Numbered from the stretch's first letter, positions 8,764 through 17,928 are shown. The stretch: 56,902 nucleotides of DNA from Chloroflexota bacterium (GCA_012270555.1 JAAXIC010000025.1:1-56902); one strand, 5' to 3'. Made by a program: numbers and translations. Notes: a model not told the origin generated them from the sequence alone.

Positions 8764-9798
8764 CTACTTGCTCGGAATGCTCACCCAATCACCCGAAGTC
8801 GCCGCCGCCTTGGCATGCAGTGTCACCTCCATGGTGCGGAGTACCTCTTCGGCACTGGCGTACGGCTCGCGGTCGTTGACCAGGGCATCCAGAAAGTCGC
8901 TGGTGGGCGTGTGTTGCAGCGGCGGGACATCCAGATCAAAGGGTTCTTTGTCGTCCAGCACCACGCGGACGCCGCCTTGCTTGTTGGGGCCGGAGGCTTC
9001 CAGGGTACCGGCCGTCGCAATCTCCGCCGTGCCGCGCGTGCCGGTAATGTAGAGGCGGTAATCACCGTGGTACGGCGCAGCCTCAGGCGTGAGCCAGTCG
9101 GCGACGACGATGCCCTTCATGCCGCCGTCAAAGTCCATAAGCGCGTGGGCATGGTCGTAGAGCTGCGGCAGGTCCGGAAAGCGCGTGTTGCCCTGCAGCG
9201 CCGCCACCCGCACCGGCTCCTGGCCGGAGAACCACCGCAGCGAATCAAAGTAGTGCACACCCAGGTCCACCAGCACACCGCCGTTCTGCGCCGCATCGAG
9301 TTCCCAGGGATTGCGCGTTTCGGGACGCAGCCGGTGCGGGCCAAAGCCGTACATGTGCACGATGTCGCCAAAGTCACCGGCATCCACCCGCGCTTTCAAG
9401 GCCCGATGGGGCGCGGAGAAGCGCTGGCTGAGCATCATCGAAAGACGCGCCTTGCCCTTGCGGTGGGCCGTCCGCACCTGCTTGAGCTGTTCCATTTCCG
9501 TGAGCAGCGGCTTGTCGGCGATGGCGTGAATACCGAGATCGAGACAGGCCGTCAACGCCCGGTATTTTGTGGAATTCGTCGTGACCACGCCCACGACCTG
9601 GGGCTGCTCTCGTTCGAGAAGCTGGCCGAAATCGGCATACACCGGCACGCTGTGCTCGGCTTCCACTCTTTCGCGAACCGTGGGGTCGTCTTCCGCAATG
9701 CCGACCAGCGTGACCGTCTCGTTTTCATCCACGGCCCGGATAAACTCGCTGACGTGACCGTGTCGCATTCCAATGACTGCTGCGCGCATAGTGCTCAT
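8764..9798 (-). CDS. Gfo/Idh/MocA family oxidoreductase
   Basis: This 344-residue NAD(P)-dependent sugar or cyclitol dehydrogenase has an N-terminal Rossmann fold (residues about 1-120; AAVIGMRHGHVSEFIRAV is a variant nucleotide loop) and a C-terminal alpha/beta substrate domain. The family's catalytic EKP is replaced by ADKP (HAIADKPLLTEME), and the usual GGG-x-x-x-D-x-G-x-H is present as NGGVLVDLGVHYFDSL. The ATG at 9798 is only 2 bases from AAGGAG, so the ATG three codons later (9789) may be the true start. The neighbour is a GalD-like dehydratase, which suggests carbohydrate catabolism. The substrate is unknown. Confidence 0.88.
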   Translation of the reverse strand: MSTMRAAVIGMRHGHVSEFIRAVDENETVTLVGIAEDDPTVRERVEAEHSVPVYADFGQLLEREQPQVVGVVTTNSTKYRALTACLDLGIHAIADKPLLTEMEQLKQVRTAHRKGKARLSMMLSQRFSAPHRALKARVDAGDFGDIVHMYGFGPHRLRPETRNPWELDAAQNGGVLVDLGVHYFDSLRWFSGQEPVRVAALQGNTRFPDLPQLYDHAHALMDFDGGMKGIVVADWLTPEAAPYHGDYRLYITGTRGTAEIATAGTLEASGPNKQGGVRVVLDDKEPFDLDVPPLQHTPTSDFLDALVNDREPYASAEEVLRTMEVTLHAKAAATSGDWVSIPSK

Positions 9799-10158
9799 TT
9801 CTCCTTTGGTTCAACATTCTGCGTTGCACAATTCCGTGGCTTGCTGCGGGCAAAGACCCGCCTGATTCTCTTGATCTAAGAGGCGGGGAACAAGCCCCCG
9901 CGCTACAAGGAGTGTGCCTGACCGGAATTCTCTGTGGGCCTAACATCGGGCTTACCACCACGCCCTCTTCTCCGCTCCGGTAGCACAGGTTTGCAACCTG
10001 TGCCCGACAACATGGGGCGGCGCTTCGCGGAAAACCCGGCCTGTAGACGGACAGTGGAACCAACCGCCTCACCTCATTCCTGAAGGTATCGCGCTACGTG
10101 CACCAGGATTGGCTGGACTAGTCTCGTCCGCACGCTCAATGTTTGCCCAGCACCTATT
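9799..10158. other. Intergenic region with two repeat families
   Basis: No gene seen. A GCGGGG-CAAGCCCCCGCGCTAC repeat lies at 9880-9906 and a GCACAGGTTTGCAACCTGTGC palindrome at 9979-10005. Similar elements recur throughout the window. Confidence 0.6.
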
Positions 10159-11340
10159 CTACTGTTCTGTACGACCTCTTGCAGCGGGCACACCCGTGAG
10201 CACCTGCTCCGGCTCCAGCTTTTCCATGCATTCGACCGTACCGTAGCGGCAGGTGGCAGGCTGACCGGTCTCCGGACGGTAGCACGGACTACAGAATATG
10301 GGGTGACGCCGCACGGCGTCAGGCTGACCGAACGGCCCGTACCGCTTCCAATTGGTAGGCCCGTACAATCCGACAACGCGCGTGCCCAGGGCTACGGCGA
10401 GATGCAACGGCCCACTATCGCTGCCAACCATGAGCGCGACCCGCTCCAATACGGCTGCGAGTTGACCGAGCGTCGTCTTGCCGGTCAGGACTAACGGCGT
10501 GCTCTTGCAGTCTCGGGCGATCTGCCGCGCCTCTTCAGCCTCATCCGGCCCTCCTACCAGCACAGCGTGGTAGCCCGCCCGGTGAAGTTGATCAATGAAT
10601 TCGACCCAATGGCGCTCTGGCCAGAGCTTGGCATACCCGTTCCGCGCACCGTGGCCGCAAGCCACCCAGATTGTATCGTTTTGTTCGGTCAGCGCCTCTT
10701 CCGCCCAAGCATGATCTGTTGAGCTTACCCAGGCTTCCATGTGGTCGGGCGTCGCCGCAGCGCCGGCCGCCTGCGCCACCGCCAAGGCACAATGCACCTC
10801 ATGACGGTCCTGCGGCAGACGGCTACCCACTGCGAGCAAGGTAAAGGAACCCGGTGGCGCTTCGTCTGCAAAACCCACCCGGTGCGGCACGCCGGTCAGC
10901 AGGCTAACAGTAGCCGCAGGCACTCCGTAGAGGCTCAGGCAGAGGTCGTAGCGCTGCGTGCGCAAAGTACGAATGAGCCGCCACGCTTGCTGCCATTGGT
11001 CAAGGGAGAATATACCGGGAAGGTGCGTGAGCGTGTGCTCGTCGAGGGTATAAACGTTGTCTACATACGGACATTCCGCGAGGAGAGGCGCGGTGCTGGG
11101 CGCCACCAGCACATCCAGCCGCGCATCGGGAAACCGCTGCCGCGTGTTACGAATCGCCGGAACGGAAAAGAGCACGTCGCCGATGAGATCGAGCCGGATG
11201 ATGAGGATGCGGTCGATGTTTTCGGGCTGGTATGGCTGCCGACCGTGCCGAGCGCGAGCAACCACGGCCAGCAAGGCGCAGAACAGCCACAGCACCACAC
11301 CGGCAGCACGGCGTGCAAAGTGTTTAAGTGAGGTACTCAT
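10159..11340 (-). CDS. Glycosyltransferase family 9 (heptosyltransferase-like), downstream copy
   Basis: This 393-residue GT9 protein is related to ADP-heptose:lipopolysaccharide heptosyltransferases. A possible membrane-contacting helix (about residues 12-27) precedes the family's first strand RILIIRLDLIGDVLFSVPAI. The donor-site region shows VACGHGARNGYAKLWP and GSDSGPLHLAVALGTRVVGLYGPT, the GT9 signature. Its ATG at 11340 overlaps the stop of the upstream GT9 gene (ATGA), so the two are translationally coupled. A much longer in-frame opening exists upstream but lies entirely inside the neighbouring GT9 gene. If the host lacks an outer membrane, the acceptor is unlikely to be classical lipopolysaccharide. 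Confidence 0.88.
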   Translation of the reverse strand: MSTSLKHFARRAAGVVLWLFCALLAVVARARHGRQPYQPENIDRILIIRLDLIGDVLFSVPAIRNTRQRFPDARLDVLVAPSTAPLLAECPYVDNVYTLDEHTLTHLPGIFSLDQWQQAWRLIRTLRTQRYDLCLSLYGVPAATVSLLTGVPHRVGFADEAPPGSFTLLAVGSRLPQDRHEVHCALAVAQAAGAAATPDHMEAWVSSTDHAWAEEALTEQNDTIWVACGHGARNGYAKLWPERHWVEFIDQLHRAGYHAVLVGGPDEAEEARQIARDCKSTPLVLTGKTTLGQLAAVLERVALMVGSDSGPLHLAVALGTRVVGLYGPTNWKRYGPFGQPDAVRRHPIFCSPCYRPETGQPATCRYGTVECMEKLEPEQVLTGVPAARGRTEQ

Positions 11341-12575
11341 GCGCGTGTGCTCGCTACGGTCTGTGCCAACAACTCCTGCGCCACTGCCGTCACCGCTGCC
11401 GGTTCTATGAACTGCATGCACGGGTGGTGCGGCAGCGCGGCGGCGGGCAACGCCAGGAACCCGCAGTGGCGGCAGGGAATTGACGACACCACCGTGCGGT
11501 GCCGCTCGCCCGGCCCCCACGGCCCGAACCGCGCGGGATCGCTCGCGCCGTACAGGGTCACGGAAGGCGTGCCCACGGCTACCGCGAGGTGCAGCGGTCC
11601 GGAGTCCGGCCCCAGCACAAGCGCGCAACGGGCATAGAGCGCGGCTAGTTCCCCCAATGAAACCTGTTCAACCAATAACACGCGGTCCTGCGGCAAACCG
11701 GCGGCGACTTCTTGCGCAAGCGCACGCTCACTGGGGCCAGCGGTTATGAGAAAGCATACGCTTGGGTCTTCTGCCAGCGCAGCGCCGACGGCATGCCAGC
11801 CGGAAGCCGCCCAATTCTTGATGGCCGCGCCGGAACCGGGGTGAATGGCGATACGCGTTACATCTGAAGGTTGTTCGGCAGCTTGCAGCATGGCTTCCGC
11901 CACCTGCTCATCCTCAGCCGAAAAGTCGAACTGCAAGTGCGTGCCAACATCCTCGACTTCAGCGCCAATGGTAGCTGCAGCGCGCGCCAAGCGCAGGTTG
12001 GACGCTGCTTGGTGTTCGTCGTCCCGTACCGGCTGCGCGTGAGTGAGGAACGGCGCGCACTCCGGCACGTTGAACCCCCACACGTAGGGAATTCCCGCAA
12101 AGGCCGCCAGCGCCGCGCCCCACCAGAAGTCGGCGCGGAGGTTGAGGGCAAGCTGATAGTCTTCACCGCGCAGGCGCTGAGCTTCTTCCCATAACTGGGT
12201 GTACGCCCGCAACTGCGGGTACGCCCGCAGTCCCTGCTGTGGTCTGGCACGATCAAAGCCCGGAAAGCGGCAGGTCAGAACGCGATCTACATACGGATTG
12301 TGCGCCAGAGCCGCTTCCGACCACGGACCCACCAACGCGGTGATTTCGCTCTCCGGAAAGGTGTGACGCAGCAGGCGCAACGCGGGCGTAATGAGCAACA
12401 CGTCGCCAATGTGGTCGGGGCGAATAACCAGGATACGGTCTACGTGGGCAGTGGGAAAGCGATACGGTCGCAAGAACCCCAACGCCCGCAAGAACCCACG
12501 CCGCACCCAGCGCCTGGCCGTTGATTCACGAGGCAGGAGCGTGCTTGGAAGCGGCTCAGGAAAGGATACATCCAC
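11337..12575 (-). CDS. Glycosyltransferase family 9 (heptosyltransferase-like), upstream copy
   Basis: This 412-residue GT9 enzyme has an extension of about 45 residues before the conserved VDRILVIRPDHIGDVLLITPAL strand-loop. The nucleotide-sugar site is seen as IAIHPGSGAAIKNWAAS and LGPDSGPLHLAVAVGTPSVTLYGAS. The proposed start is GTG at 12575, only 5 bases after the hisB stop; the nearby ATG at 12580 is in another frame. Cysteines in VSSIPCRHCGF and HPCMQFI resemble the C-terminal cysteines of many GT9 proteins. It forms a coupled pair with the following GT9 gene and appears co-transcribed with hisB. Confidence 0.86.
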   Translation of the reverse strand: MDVSFPEPLPSTLLPRESTARRWVRRGFLRALGFLRPYRFPTAHVDRILVIRPDHIGDVLLITPALRLLRHTFPESEITALVGPWSEAALAHNPYVDRVLTCRFPGFDRARPQQGLRAYPQLRAYTQLWEEAQRLRGEDYQLALNLRADFWWGAALAAFAGIPYVWGFNVPECAPFLTHAQPVRDDEHQAASNLRLARAAATIGAEVEDVGTHLQFDFSAEDEQVAEAMLQAAEQPSDVTRIAIHPGSGAAIKNWAASGWHAVGAALAEDPSVCFLITAGPSERALAQEVAAGLPQDRVLLVEQVSLGELAALYARCALVLGPDSGPLHLAVAVGTPSVTLYGASDPARFGPWGPGERHRTVVSSIPCRHCGFLALPAAALPHHPCMQFIEPAAVTAVAQELLAQTVASTRA

Positions 12576-12580
12576 CGCAT

Positions 12581-13174
12581 CTATTCCAATGATCCCTTGC
12601 TGCTGGGCACGGACTCTCGGCGGCGGGGGTCGAGTTGGACGGCCTGTGAGAGCGCACGGGCGAGGGCTTTGAATACCGCCTCGGCCTTGTGGTGGTCGTT
12701 TTCACCGGCCAGCAGGCGCACGTGGAGCGTCAGATTCCCTTGAATGGCAAAGGTATCCAAGAAGTGGGCAATCATCTCGGTCTGCAAGGTACCCAGCCTA
12801 TAGCCGGTCAGCGGCACGTCCACCGCAGCGGCACCGCGGCCGCTCAGGTCCACGGCGACCAGCGCCAGCGCTTCGTCCAGGGGCACGATAGCCGACCCCA
12901 TGCGCGTGATGCCGGCTTTGTCGCCCAAGGCCGCGTCGAGCGCGCGACCCAGGCAGATCGCCACGTCCTCGACAGTGTGATGCGAGTCGACTTCCAGGTC
13001 GCCGGTGGCCTTCACGTCCAGATCGAAGAGTCCGTGCGTGCTGAGCTGGCGCAGCATGTGGTCGAGCATGCCAATGCCGGTATCGACATCCGCCGCGCCC
13101 GAACCGTCGAGGCCAATCGTCACGGTGACGTTGGTTTCTTGGGTCTGTCGAGCGTATTGGCCAGTGCGATTCAT
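12581..13174 (-). CDS. hisB: Imidazoleglycerol-phosphate dehydratase
   Basis: This is HisB, which dehydrates imidazole glycerol phosphate to imidazole acetol phosphate in histidine synthesis (197 residues, normal for the monofunctional enzyme). The start at 13174 (MNRTGQYARQTQETNVTV) has AGGAG 11 bases upstream. Metal-binding motifs are complete: GIGMLDHMLRQLSTHG, DSHHTVEDVAICLG, and the second pair AHFLDTFAIQG and GENDHHKAEAVFKALARAL. Other his genes are not adjacent; hisD lies 0.9 kb upstream on the same strand, separated by an AllA-like gene. Two glycosyltransferase genes follow within a few bases. Confidence 0.96.
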   Translation of the reverse strand: MNRTGQYARQTQETNVTVTIGLDGSGAADVDTGIGMLDHMLRQLSTHGLFDLDVKATGDLEVDSHHTVEDVAICLGRALDAALGDKAGITRMGSAIVPLDEALALVAVDLSGRGAAAVDVPLTGYRLGTLQTEMIAHFLDTFAIQGNLTLHVRLLAGENDHHKAEAVFKALARALSQAVQLDPRRRESVPSSKGSLE

Positions 13175-13495
13175 TGAAATGCCTACTCCTCGAACCTCTC
13201 CGTGCAAGTGCCAAGGGTTTGTCAGGTCACGGGCGAAACGGTAATTGCTGTGATCCCGAGCACAGCGAGGAGACTAGAGCACTTGTTCTCAACAAAGGGC
13301 CATCAGAATGACGGGAAACAGTGGAATAGGGCTTTGTATACTTCCACACAACGCATGAGAGTCTTAACCTATTCGTCTGTTTGGCGCTGCCCACCAGTCT
13401 AGAAGATGGATTCCCGCTTTCGCGGGAATGACGGTTCGACGCTCTGTCCGCCCAATGCCCACTGGTTCGAGACTCATCGAGGCGTTTCCGCTTCC
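13175..13495. other. Intergenic region with ATTCCCGC palindrome
   Basis: No gene was recognised. A GATGGATTCCCGCTTTCGCG-type palindrome sits at 13404-13434, one of at least five related copies in the window. Confidence 0.55.
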
Positions 13496-13963
13496 CTAGC
13501 TCAGGTCAAACTGGAACACCAGGTCATCCTGCTCTTTGAAGTCGTACCCGTCGGTATATTCGCCTACTTTATCGCCCTGGATATTGATGTAGTCAATCGG
13601 CTCGCTCACCGCAAAGGGGGCGACATGCCAAGTGCCGACGTGCATCTGAATGGCCTTATCGCCCGGAAAGTGAAAGAGCGCCGTCTTCTCGGGATCGAAT
13701 GACTCCGGCGTTTCGCTGGGCGATCCCACAAAGAAGAGGCCGTCCTTCCCGCCCAAGGGAACGAACACCTGGGTCTCTTCCATGTGGCGATTGAGGAAGT
13801 GCGGCTGTTCTGCAGTGAGATCGCGCAGCGGGGCGTGCGTAATGCGCGCCGTGAGCACACCGTCCGTGCAGACGATCTCGCGGCGGTCCAAATTCAGAAT
13901 TCTTCCGAACGGCGCAAAGCTCTCATCGGTAAGCGGCTGGGGCTTGAGGGTAATCACGCGCAT
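13496..13963 (-). CDS. Ureidoglycolate lyase-like cupin protein (AllA family)
   Basis: This 155-residue protein resembles ureidoglycolate lyase, which splits ureidoglycolate to glyoxylate and urea in purine/allantoin breakdown. Family features include LTDESFAPFGRIL near the N-terminus, HFLNRHMEETQVFVPLGG (the conserved RH..TQ.F.P stretch) and GTWHVAPFAV, corresponding to the family's WHHPL region but with Val-Ala in place of His-Pro. Start 13963 is favoured over 13975 because GAGG lies 6 bases before it. No other allantoin genes are near, so the true substrate could be a different small carboxylate. It lies between hisB and hisD. Confidence 0.75.
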   Translation of the reverse strand: MRVITLKPQPLTDESFAPFGRILNLDRREIVCTDGVLTARITHAPLRDLTAEQPHFLNRHMEETQVFVPLGGKDGLFFVGSPSETPESFDPEKTALFHFPGDKAIQMHVGTWHVAPFAVSEPIDYINIQGDKVGEYTDGYDFKEQDDLVFQFDLS

Positions 13964-14066
13964 GGGATACCTCATTTCTCTTGTCTGGCAGTTTTCTTGA
14001 CCTGTATCTATGATACGTATTCCGGAGGCAGAGCCACAAGTTGCCGCGCCTGTTGGGCGGTTTCTG

Positions 14067-14092
14067 TAGGGGCACGATATATCGTGCCCCTA
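14067..14092. repeat. 26-bp palindromic repeat, copy 2
   Basis: Perfect palindrome with arm TAGGGGCACGATA, 13 bases past the end of hisD, where it could end or protect the minus-strand transcript. Copies at 2555-2580 and 26050-26075. Confidence 0.85.
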
Positions 14093-14105
14093 CGCCGAAA
14101 GGCGT

Positions 14106-15437
14106 CTAGTCCTGTCGTGCGCGCCGGCGCGCCGCACGGGCATGGGCGTGGAATCCTTCCGCCTCAGCGAGCGCAGCCGCCGGTTCGGCTATAGCGGCGG
14201 CAGACTCAGGATCAAGCGCGACAATGCTCGTGCTCTTATAGAATTCTTGCACGGTGAGCGGAGAAGAAAACCGCGCCGTGCCGCCCACCGGCATGACATG
14301 GCTTGGCCCCGCTATGTAATCGCCCAGCACTTCCGGCGAGGCGCTGCCGACGAAGATGCCGCCGGCATTGCGCACCTTTCCCACCCATTGCCAGGGCTCC
14401 TGGGTGAGCAAGCAGAGATGCTCCGGTGCATATTCGCTGGCTTCGTCTACGGCTGTCTCCAAACTATCCACTACTACGATGCCGCCGTTATGCTTTAAGG
14501 AATAGGCAGCCTCTTCCTGACGCGGCAGCGCTGCCAATTGCGCCGCCAGTTCACTCTCAACACGGGCGGCGAGATCGACGGAATCCGTTAGCAGCAGCGG
14601 CGTTGCCAGAAAGTCATGTTCGGCCTGAGCGAGCAAATCGGCGGCCGCCTCTGCCGGATCAGCCGCAGCGTCAGCCACAATGAGCGTCTCGGTAGGGCCG
14701 GGAAGCTGGTCGATGCCCACCTGTCCAAAGACCTTCTGCTTTGCCAGAATTACAAAGAGGTTGCCCGGGCCGAGAATTTTATCTACCTTCGGGACCTGGT
14801 CGGTGCCAAAGGCGAGGGCAGCGACGGCCTGCGCGCCGCTGATCTTGAAGACCCGGTGCACGCCTGCCACTGCTGCCGCTGCCAATTTGAGGGGGTGCAC
14901 ACTGCCGTCAGCGCGGCAGGGCGTCACAAGGACGATCTCTTCCACGCCCGCCACCCGCGCGGGCACGGCGGACATGAGCACCGACGAGGGATAAACCCGC
15001 TCGGTGCCGGGCGAGTAGATGCCCACCCGTTGCAGCGGCCGCACCATCTCGCCAAGTCCGCTTGCAAAGTCCATCCAGGAGTTGCGCCGTTGGCGTTCGT
15101 GATAGGCGGCAATACGCCCTTCCGCCTGCCGCAGCACGTCCAAGAGTGTGTCGTCAACTTCGCTGAGAGCCGCTTCAATTTCCTCGCAGGAAACTTCCAG
15201 CGGCTCGGGCGCAACACCGTCGAAGTGCTCTAAATACCGTCCGAGGGCAGCGTCGCCTTCTGCCTGCACGTCCGCCAGAATGCGGTCGACGACCTCACCG
15301 GGGGTAAGCGCGGCGCCAAAGACCTCCTGAATGCGCGCCGCCACCGGCGCGGGCATCTCCTCGCTGCCCAGCGGCTTGCGCTTGAGCACGGTCTCTCGTG
15401 CCTCTGCGAGGTTGGTGATGATGCGGGTAACGGGCAT
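14106..15437 (-). CDS. hisD: Histidinol dehydrogenase
   Basis: HisD catalyses the last two steps of histidine synthesis, histidinol to histidine with two NAD. The 443-residue protein has the expected length. Visible motifs: PGTERVYPSSVLMSAVPA, the NAD region LGPGNLFVILAKQKVFGQVG, GIDQLPGPTETLIVAD (where most family members have AGPSE), the zinc-ligand segment LAQAEHD (Gln271 and His274), APEHL with the catalytic Glu-His pair, GDYIAGPSHVMPVGGTARFS and the C-terminal EGFHAHARA. The ATG at 15437 is preferred because AAGGTG lies 6 bases upstream; that GTG at 15446 is an alternative start. A palindromic repeat follows the stop immediately. Confidence 0.96.
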   Translation of the reverse strand: MPVTRIITNLAEARETVLKRKPLGSEEMPAPVAARIQEVFGAALTPGEVVDRILADVQAEGDAALGRYLEHFDGVAPEPLEVSCEEIEAALSEVDDTLLDVLRQAEGRIAAYHERQRRNSWMDFASGLGEMVRPLQRVGIYSPGTERVYPSSVLMSAVPARVAGVEEIVLVTPCRADGSVHPLKLAAAAVAGVHRVFKISGAQAVAALAFGTDQVPKVDKILGPGNLFVILAKQKVFGQVGIDQLPGPTETLIVADAAADPAEAAADLLAQAEHDFLATPLLLTDSVDLAARVESELAAQLAALPRQEEAAYSLKHNGGIVVVDSLETAVDEASEYAPEHLCLLTQEPWQWVGKVRNAGGIFVGSASPEVLGDYIAGPSHVMPVGGTARFSSPLTVQEFYKSTSIVALDPESAAAIAEPAAALAEAEGFHAHARAARRRARQD

Positions 15438-15504
15438 GTATTGCACCTTGTTAACCGGTATTATTGCGGTTAGCTTTCAGAAGCGGAGGACAAGCCCCGT
15501 AATC

Positions 15505-15629
15505 CGTCATTCCCGCGAAAGCGGGAATCCATCTTCTCTGCCTAGTGGGTCTTGAACGCAGCCAATGGACAAGCCTTTACGTCTCGACGTGTCCGCCCAA
15601 AAGCGGGGGACAAGCCCCGCGCTACGAAG
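15505..15629. repeat. Two adjacent repeat elements
   Basis: An ATTCCCGCGAAAGCGGGAAT palindrome (15505-15536) is followed by an AAGCGGGGGACAAGCCCCGC element ending in GCTAC (15601-15629). A partial copy of the latter sits at 15481-15500. They occupy the gap between hisD and the phosphoesterase gene. Confidence 0.75.
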
Positions 15630-15685
15630 ACTCTGCTATGGTTGAGCGCGCCGTTTGCATGAGGACATCAATCGCGTCCCGCTTT

Positions 15686-16465
15686 TCAGACCACGTACTC
15701 CGCGATGCGTTCCAGGTAGCGGCGCGCGCTACCCGCCTCCGGCGGCACTGCGGACAGCATCTCCCGCACAGCGCCCTCGCCGTCATATGGCACAAAGCGG
15801 AATTCCACGTCCCAATCGCCGCCTGTGTGCGTCAGAACCGCGTAGCACGCGCGCGCGTCATGCTTGCGTTCGTAAGTATGGCCCACCGCACCGGGATTGA
15901 CTACCAGTATTCCATTATAGCGGCGTTCGACCCGCCGGTGGCTGTGAGCGCACAGGACGAGGCGCGCGGTTACGCCTTGGAGTTTGGCGTGGAGTTCGCT
16001 TTCCGTCGTGCTGGGCTGGTCCGGCCCCGGCGGTGTGGCATCAGGCGCGGGATAGATCGATTTCGTGAGACTACCGGGGGAACCGTGACAGAGCAGCGTA
16101 TCGTCGCTCTCGATGAGGGACAGAGACCGCTCGGTAGGCAGGTCGCGAAACTGCGCCACGCGCTCCACACCGATCTGCGCAATGGCCTGCCGCTTGAGAA
16201 ACAGCACCCCCTTGCCGGTGTCGTACTGCGAAAGGTCGGGGATTTCGTCGCCGAGTTGCCTCTGCAGACCCCGCTCCATGTTGCCCGCAATGCCCTCGTG
16301 TGGAATGTCGTCCAGCACATCCAGCACAGCGCGGTTGTGGGGGAACTTAATGATGCTATCCCCCAATACCACGACCATATCGGGCAATTGCAGTTGGAGG
16401 TCAGCTAACACTGCCTCAAGGGCATAGATGTTGCCGTGAATATCGGCGAGGACGGCAAGTCGCAT
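15686..16465 (-). CDS. Metallophosphoesterase, YfcE/calcineurin-like
   Basis: This 259-residue protein has the two-metal calcineurin-like phosphoesterase fold. The motifs are in order: ADIHGN at residues 8-13, LGDSI near 34-38, GNME near 61 (a variant of GNHD), CHGSP near 125, CAHSHRRVE and NPGAVG. It resembles the small bacterial proteins that act on phosphodiesters or protein phosphoserine; the natural substrate cannot be inferred. No strong ribosome binding site is seen before the ATG. It is a single gene between hisD and the HsdR_N-type gene. Confidence 0.88.
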   Translation of the reverse strand: MRLAVLADIHGNIYALEAVLADLQLQLPDMVVVLGDSIIKFPHNRAVLDVLDDIPHEGIAGNMERGLQRQLGDEIPDLSQYDTGKGVLFLKRQAIAQIGVERVAQFRDLPTERSLSLIESDDTLLCHGSPGSLTKSIYPAPDATPPGPDQPSTTESELHAKLQGVTARLVLCAHSHRRVERRYNGILVVNPGAVGHTYERKHDARACYAVLTHTGGDWDVEFRFVPYDGEGAVREMLSAVPPEAGSARRYLERIAEYVV

Positions 16466-16652
16466 GGCTGCGTTCCAGTGATTTCGCTTTGGGAAGGAGA
16501 GTGCTTACCGATTCTACTCTATGAGGCTGTTGAGAAGAAGCGGTAACGAATTCATGGTTAATCGATATCTGGTTCCAATAGTCGCGTGGTTAAAATCTTC
16601 CTTGACGGTGTGAGCTTGCAACAGGGGTAAGTCTGTGCAGGAATATCGGCGG

Positions 16653-17639
16653 TTAGTCGAACCGCACTTTGAACCCTGCTGTGTCCAGACCAATGTGGTT
16701 TATAATAGTGCGGGCATTGATAACTAAGTTCCGTGCACTGTAATTCTTCTCAATGTAAATGGGACTAATGTGGTGGGGTGCTGTGAACTCCTTTCCATCT
16801 GGATGAACAGGACTGGTAGCTACCAAATAGCGATTACTACCACTACGCTGAATGGGACAGTGCCCTCGATTCAGGCTATCGCTCTTCACTAGCCACCGTG
16901 CAACTTCAACCAGCACACCACTCCAACTCTTGATGGGATGCCGTGAATTATCTGGAAACTGGAGTTCAGATGGTGGTGGGGTCCCTCCTATCGGAACTAA
17001 CTCTGAAAGCGATTGCCACTCCTTATTGTTCGAAACATCTGTCGACGATTGAGATGTATCGGTTTGCGAAACAGACTGCGCCGGGGTAGTTGCTAGGGAC
17101 GGTGTGGGCCGTTGTGGATTCTCTTGCTCAATAATTGGAGCATGCCCGGGATCGGCTCTGCTTGCTTCCAAGCTAGGCCGCCAGAGTGCCAGTGCCTGCA
17201 GGCAAACTTCCGCAGTTGATTGGGTGCCTAGCTCAAGTGCAACTACGCGCTTTTCCTCAATTGGAACAGGTCGGTGCGTTTCGTAGATCTCCCAGTTATT
17301 GCCATCCGTCAGTGCGAAATGTCTGGTTCCTTTCTCAAGGCAGTACTGTATTCCTTGGGAGAGCACCGAATCGCTCAGTGAAGAGCCGAGACTCTTTGCT
17401 TCAACCATCATCGCCGGTTTGCCGTCGCTCCCCAAGAGCGCGTAGTCGGCTCGCCCAGTGCCAGACTTGTACTCGGGTATGACCAAAGACGGGTCAGCCG
17501 TATCCCAGCCAAGTTCGCGCAAGAGCGGGTCTATAAGTGCATAGCGGGTTAGAGCCTCACTTGCCCTGAGCGCGGCGCCATGATCCTGAATGCGCTTCTT
17601 GAGCGATTCGACCAGCGAGTGCAAACTATCTAGCGGCAT
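16653..17639 (-). CDS. Orphan type I restriction HsdR N-terminal-domain protein
   Basis: This 328-residue protein begins with an HSDR_N-type domain (residues about 10-160), including EALTRYALIDPLLRELGWDT. The PD-(D/E)XK nuclease core is intact: Asp65 in GRADYALL and Glu80/Lys82 in MVEAKSLG. A Ser/Thr/Pro/Gln-rich linker (about 165-220) leads to a C-terminal domain with KSWSGVLVEVARWLV and YIEKNYSARNLVINAR, which I cannot name. No helicase domain and no hsdM or hsdS gene is adjacent, so this is not a classical type I system. Start 17639 is chosen over 17651 because AAGAGG directly abuts the latter. Base composition looks more AT-rich than its neighbours, suggesting transfer. It may be a solitary defence nuclease. 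Confidence 0.8.
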   Translation of the reverse strand: MPLDSLHSLVESLKKRIQDHGAALRASEALTRYALIDPLLRELGWDTADPSLVIPEYKSGTGRADYALLGSDGKPAMMVEAKSLGSSLSDSVLSQGIQYCLEKGTRHFALTDGNNWEIYETHRPVPIEEKRVVALELGTQSTAEVCLQALALWRPSLEASRADPGHAPIIEQENPQRPTPSLATTPAQSVSQTDTSQSSTDVSNNKEWQSLSELVPIGGTPPPSELQFPDNSRHPIKSWSGVLVEVARWLVKSDSLNRGHCPIQRSGSNRYLVATSPVHPDGKEFTAPHHISPIYIEKNYSARNLVINARTIINHIGLDTAGFKVRFD

Positions 17640-17832
17640 GACGAGGATCATCCTCTTACTAGAGTGGTTTGGTCAATTCATCTCTACCATGTAAGCAGCT
17701 AGACTCTGTACTTGCAAGTGGGCGCGAGTTCGAGGCTTCTGCTGCTTAGTTGGTATTGGGGATCGACTCCTTGAATGAGCCCCAGTGCCGTGCTAGAGTG
17801 GCAGCACTGTGGGCGGCTGCCGCCAATGTTGG

Positions 17833-17859
17833 GCGCAGGTTACAAACCTGCGCTACCGG
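17833..17859. repeat. GCGCAGGTTACAAACCTGCGC palindrome
   Basis: This is a copy of the GCAGGTTTGCAACCTGC-type element that recurs at 9979-10005, 19007-19036, 26235-26280 (interrupted), 41447-41474 and 56870-56891. Confidence 0.8.
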
Positions 17860-17928
17860 GGGAGCGGTGCGTGGTGTCTTATCGGCTACTGCTCTGTCTT
17901 GTGTGTACGTAGAGGGAAGTCCGCATCC

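Noticed and set aside
16653-17639. A complete type I restriction system
   Set aside because: No helicase domain, hsdM or hsdS is present in the neighbourhood.
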